This document shows positions 63,420 through 64,000 of a DNA stretch of 64,000 nucleotides, one piece after another. The position numbers and the translations under genes were made by a program. How positions within the stretch are numbered: position 1 is the first letter of the stretch; each line of letters opens with the position of its first letter. The stretch comes from CAG-411 sp963643465 (GTDB taxonomy: Bacteria; Bacillota; Clostridia; Lachnospirales; Lachnospiraceae), in contig CAVIJT010000002.1 of assembly GCA_963643465.1 (NCBI GenBank), forward strand, positions 248,001 through 312,000, in the 5' to 3' direction. The notes below the pieces were generated by a model that saw only the letters and a list, made by a program, of their open reading frames with translations, did no database searches and was not told where the DNA came from.

Positions 63420-63988
63420 CTACATTTCCCCAGCATATCTCCTACGATAATATTCCATAGTGCGATATTCCAAAATATCCTTCATATGTTTCTTAAATGC
63501 TTCATTCCCTATTATACCTTCTAAATCATCTCTAATTGTAATAGCATAGTCCTCTTTCTCAATAAAAAAACCTTTTCCGGAAGCTTTTAAAAATTTAATA
63601 GGCATGCTTTTTGCCTTACTTAAATGTTGTTTATCTGTCATTGCTTTATAATAGGCATAAGATATATCTTTTGAAAAATCCTTCCAATTTGTTCCATTAT
63701 CAAAAAACTTTTCCAAGCCACCAACACATCTTCATCTTTAACTGCCAGTCGTACATCACCATCATTATAGAAACTATATAAAATCGGCATCTTATATACC
63801 TTCTGCATATCGGTAGTTTCAATCAGCATCAAGAACTCTCTTCCAATTCCTGCATATATCTCTTCTTCATCCACAGACAACTCTTGCATTTCATTTAAAA
63901 ATTCCATATACCTTCGAAAGGGATTTTCCTTTGCATGCTTAATACAATATTGATAAATGTCATCATCCATATAAGTAAACAATTCCAT
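63420..63988 (-). pseudogene. Unrecognised gene with a frameshift, running to the window edge
   Basis: Two overlapping frames make one protein. The first (63988 down) reads MELFTYMDDDIYQYCIKHAK to VKDEDVLV; the second takes over near 63718 with LEKFFDNGTNWKDFSKDI and ends at 63420. Loss of one G in GTGGGCTTG (now GTGGCTTG) would explain it. The first frame remains open to the window edge (ATA CCA ACT CGT before ATG), and no ribosome binding site is visible, so the true start may be outside. Family not recognised; acidic first half, basic second half. Confidence 0.6.
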
Positions 63989-64000
63989 ACGAGTTGGTAT

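Noticed and set aside
1..64000. tRNA, rRNA genes and CRISPR arrays
   Set aside because: No cloverleaf with a TTC-type arm, no rRNA stretch and no regularly spaced repeats were seen by eye on either strand; a covariance search was not possible.

Overview
The window is an AT-rich chromosomal segment of a Gram-positive anaerobe. The gene content and order (argS-dapF-murE-murF-priA-def-fmt-metallopeptidase-rsmB-rlmN-PP2C-pknB-rsgA-rpe, a T-box thrS, DUF3793 beside flavodoxin, BspA-like leucine-rich-repeat and Ig-like secreted proteins) point to Clostridia, most likely Lachnospiraceae. The genus cannot be fixed from the sequence. DAP epimerase together with a MurE carrying the DNPR motif indicates meso-DAP peptidoglycan. 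No rRNA, tRNA or CRISPR array was seen.

Layout. 0-6 kb: 5' part of thrS with its T-box, then an ABC transporter/two-component operon (ATPase, FtsX-type permease, regulator, kinase). 6-13.5 kb: a secreted LRR protein, a flavodiiron protein with a thiamine-binding-like protein, a DUF3793-flavodoxin operon with a dyad on its start site, ychF and a chemoreceptor. 13.6-31 kb: an XRE regulator and a tightly packed 14-gene housekeeping run read leftwards from one good promoter at about 31.06 kb to a strong terminator at about 13.9 kb. 31-39.7 kb: an arylsulfotransferase-like protein, a membrane GDPD, DUF1275, LURP-one and antiporter genes, and a WYL-regulator operon. 39.9-47.4 kb: an iron-sulfur aldo/keto reductase, DUF1893, a Fic remnant, a phage/ICE-type orphan, a methyltransferase, a HAD protein, two secreted proteins and a membrane macro-domain protein.

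47.4-53.1 kb is the most interesting region. It is a complete five-gene cluster of the STM4011-STM4015 type: two radical SAM proteins, an alkaline-phosphatase-fold hydrolase, an ATP-grasp protein and an LRR protein, behind one strong promoter. The STM4011 member is fused to a HAD phosphatase, and the membrane macro-domain gene follows with no visible terminator. Its function is unknown to me; the enzyme mix suggests a peptide or small-molecule modification pathway.

53.1-56.8 kb is a decaying island with immune-type genes: a nucleotidyltransferase split by an in-frame TAA, an intact NERD protein, a truncated protein tail, an unexplained structured spacer, and a SMEK-domain gene split by an in-frame TGA. 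56.8-60.7 kb is a one-direction array of acetyltransferase, Nudix and nucleoside phosphorylase genes, one Nudix gene having lost its catalytic core. Upstream of it is an apparent leader-peptide attenuator. 61-64 kb: a nitroreductase/HxlR divergent pair with a shared operator candidate, a truncated FtsX permease, a sugar O-acetyltransferase and a frameshifted gene at the edge.

Several starts were placed downstream of the longest possible start because the Shine-Dalgarno sequence lies inside the longer reading frame; each case is stated.
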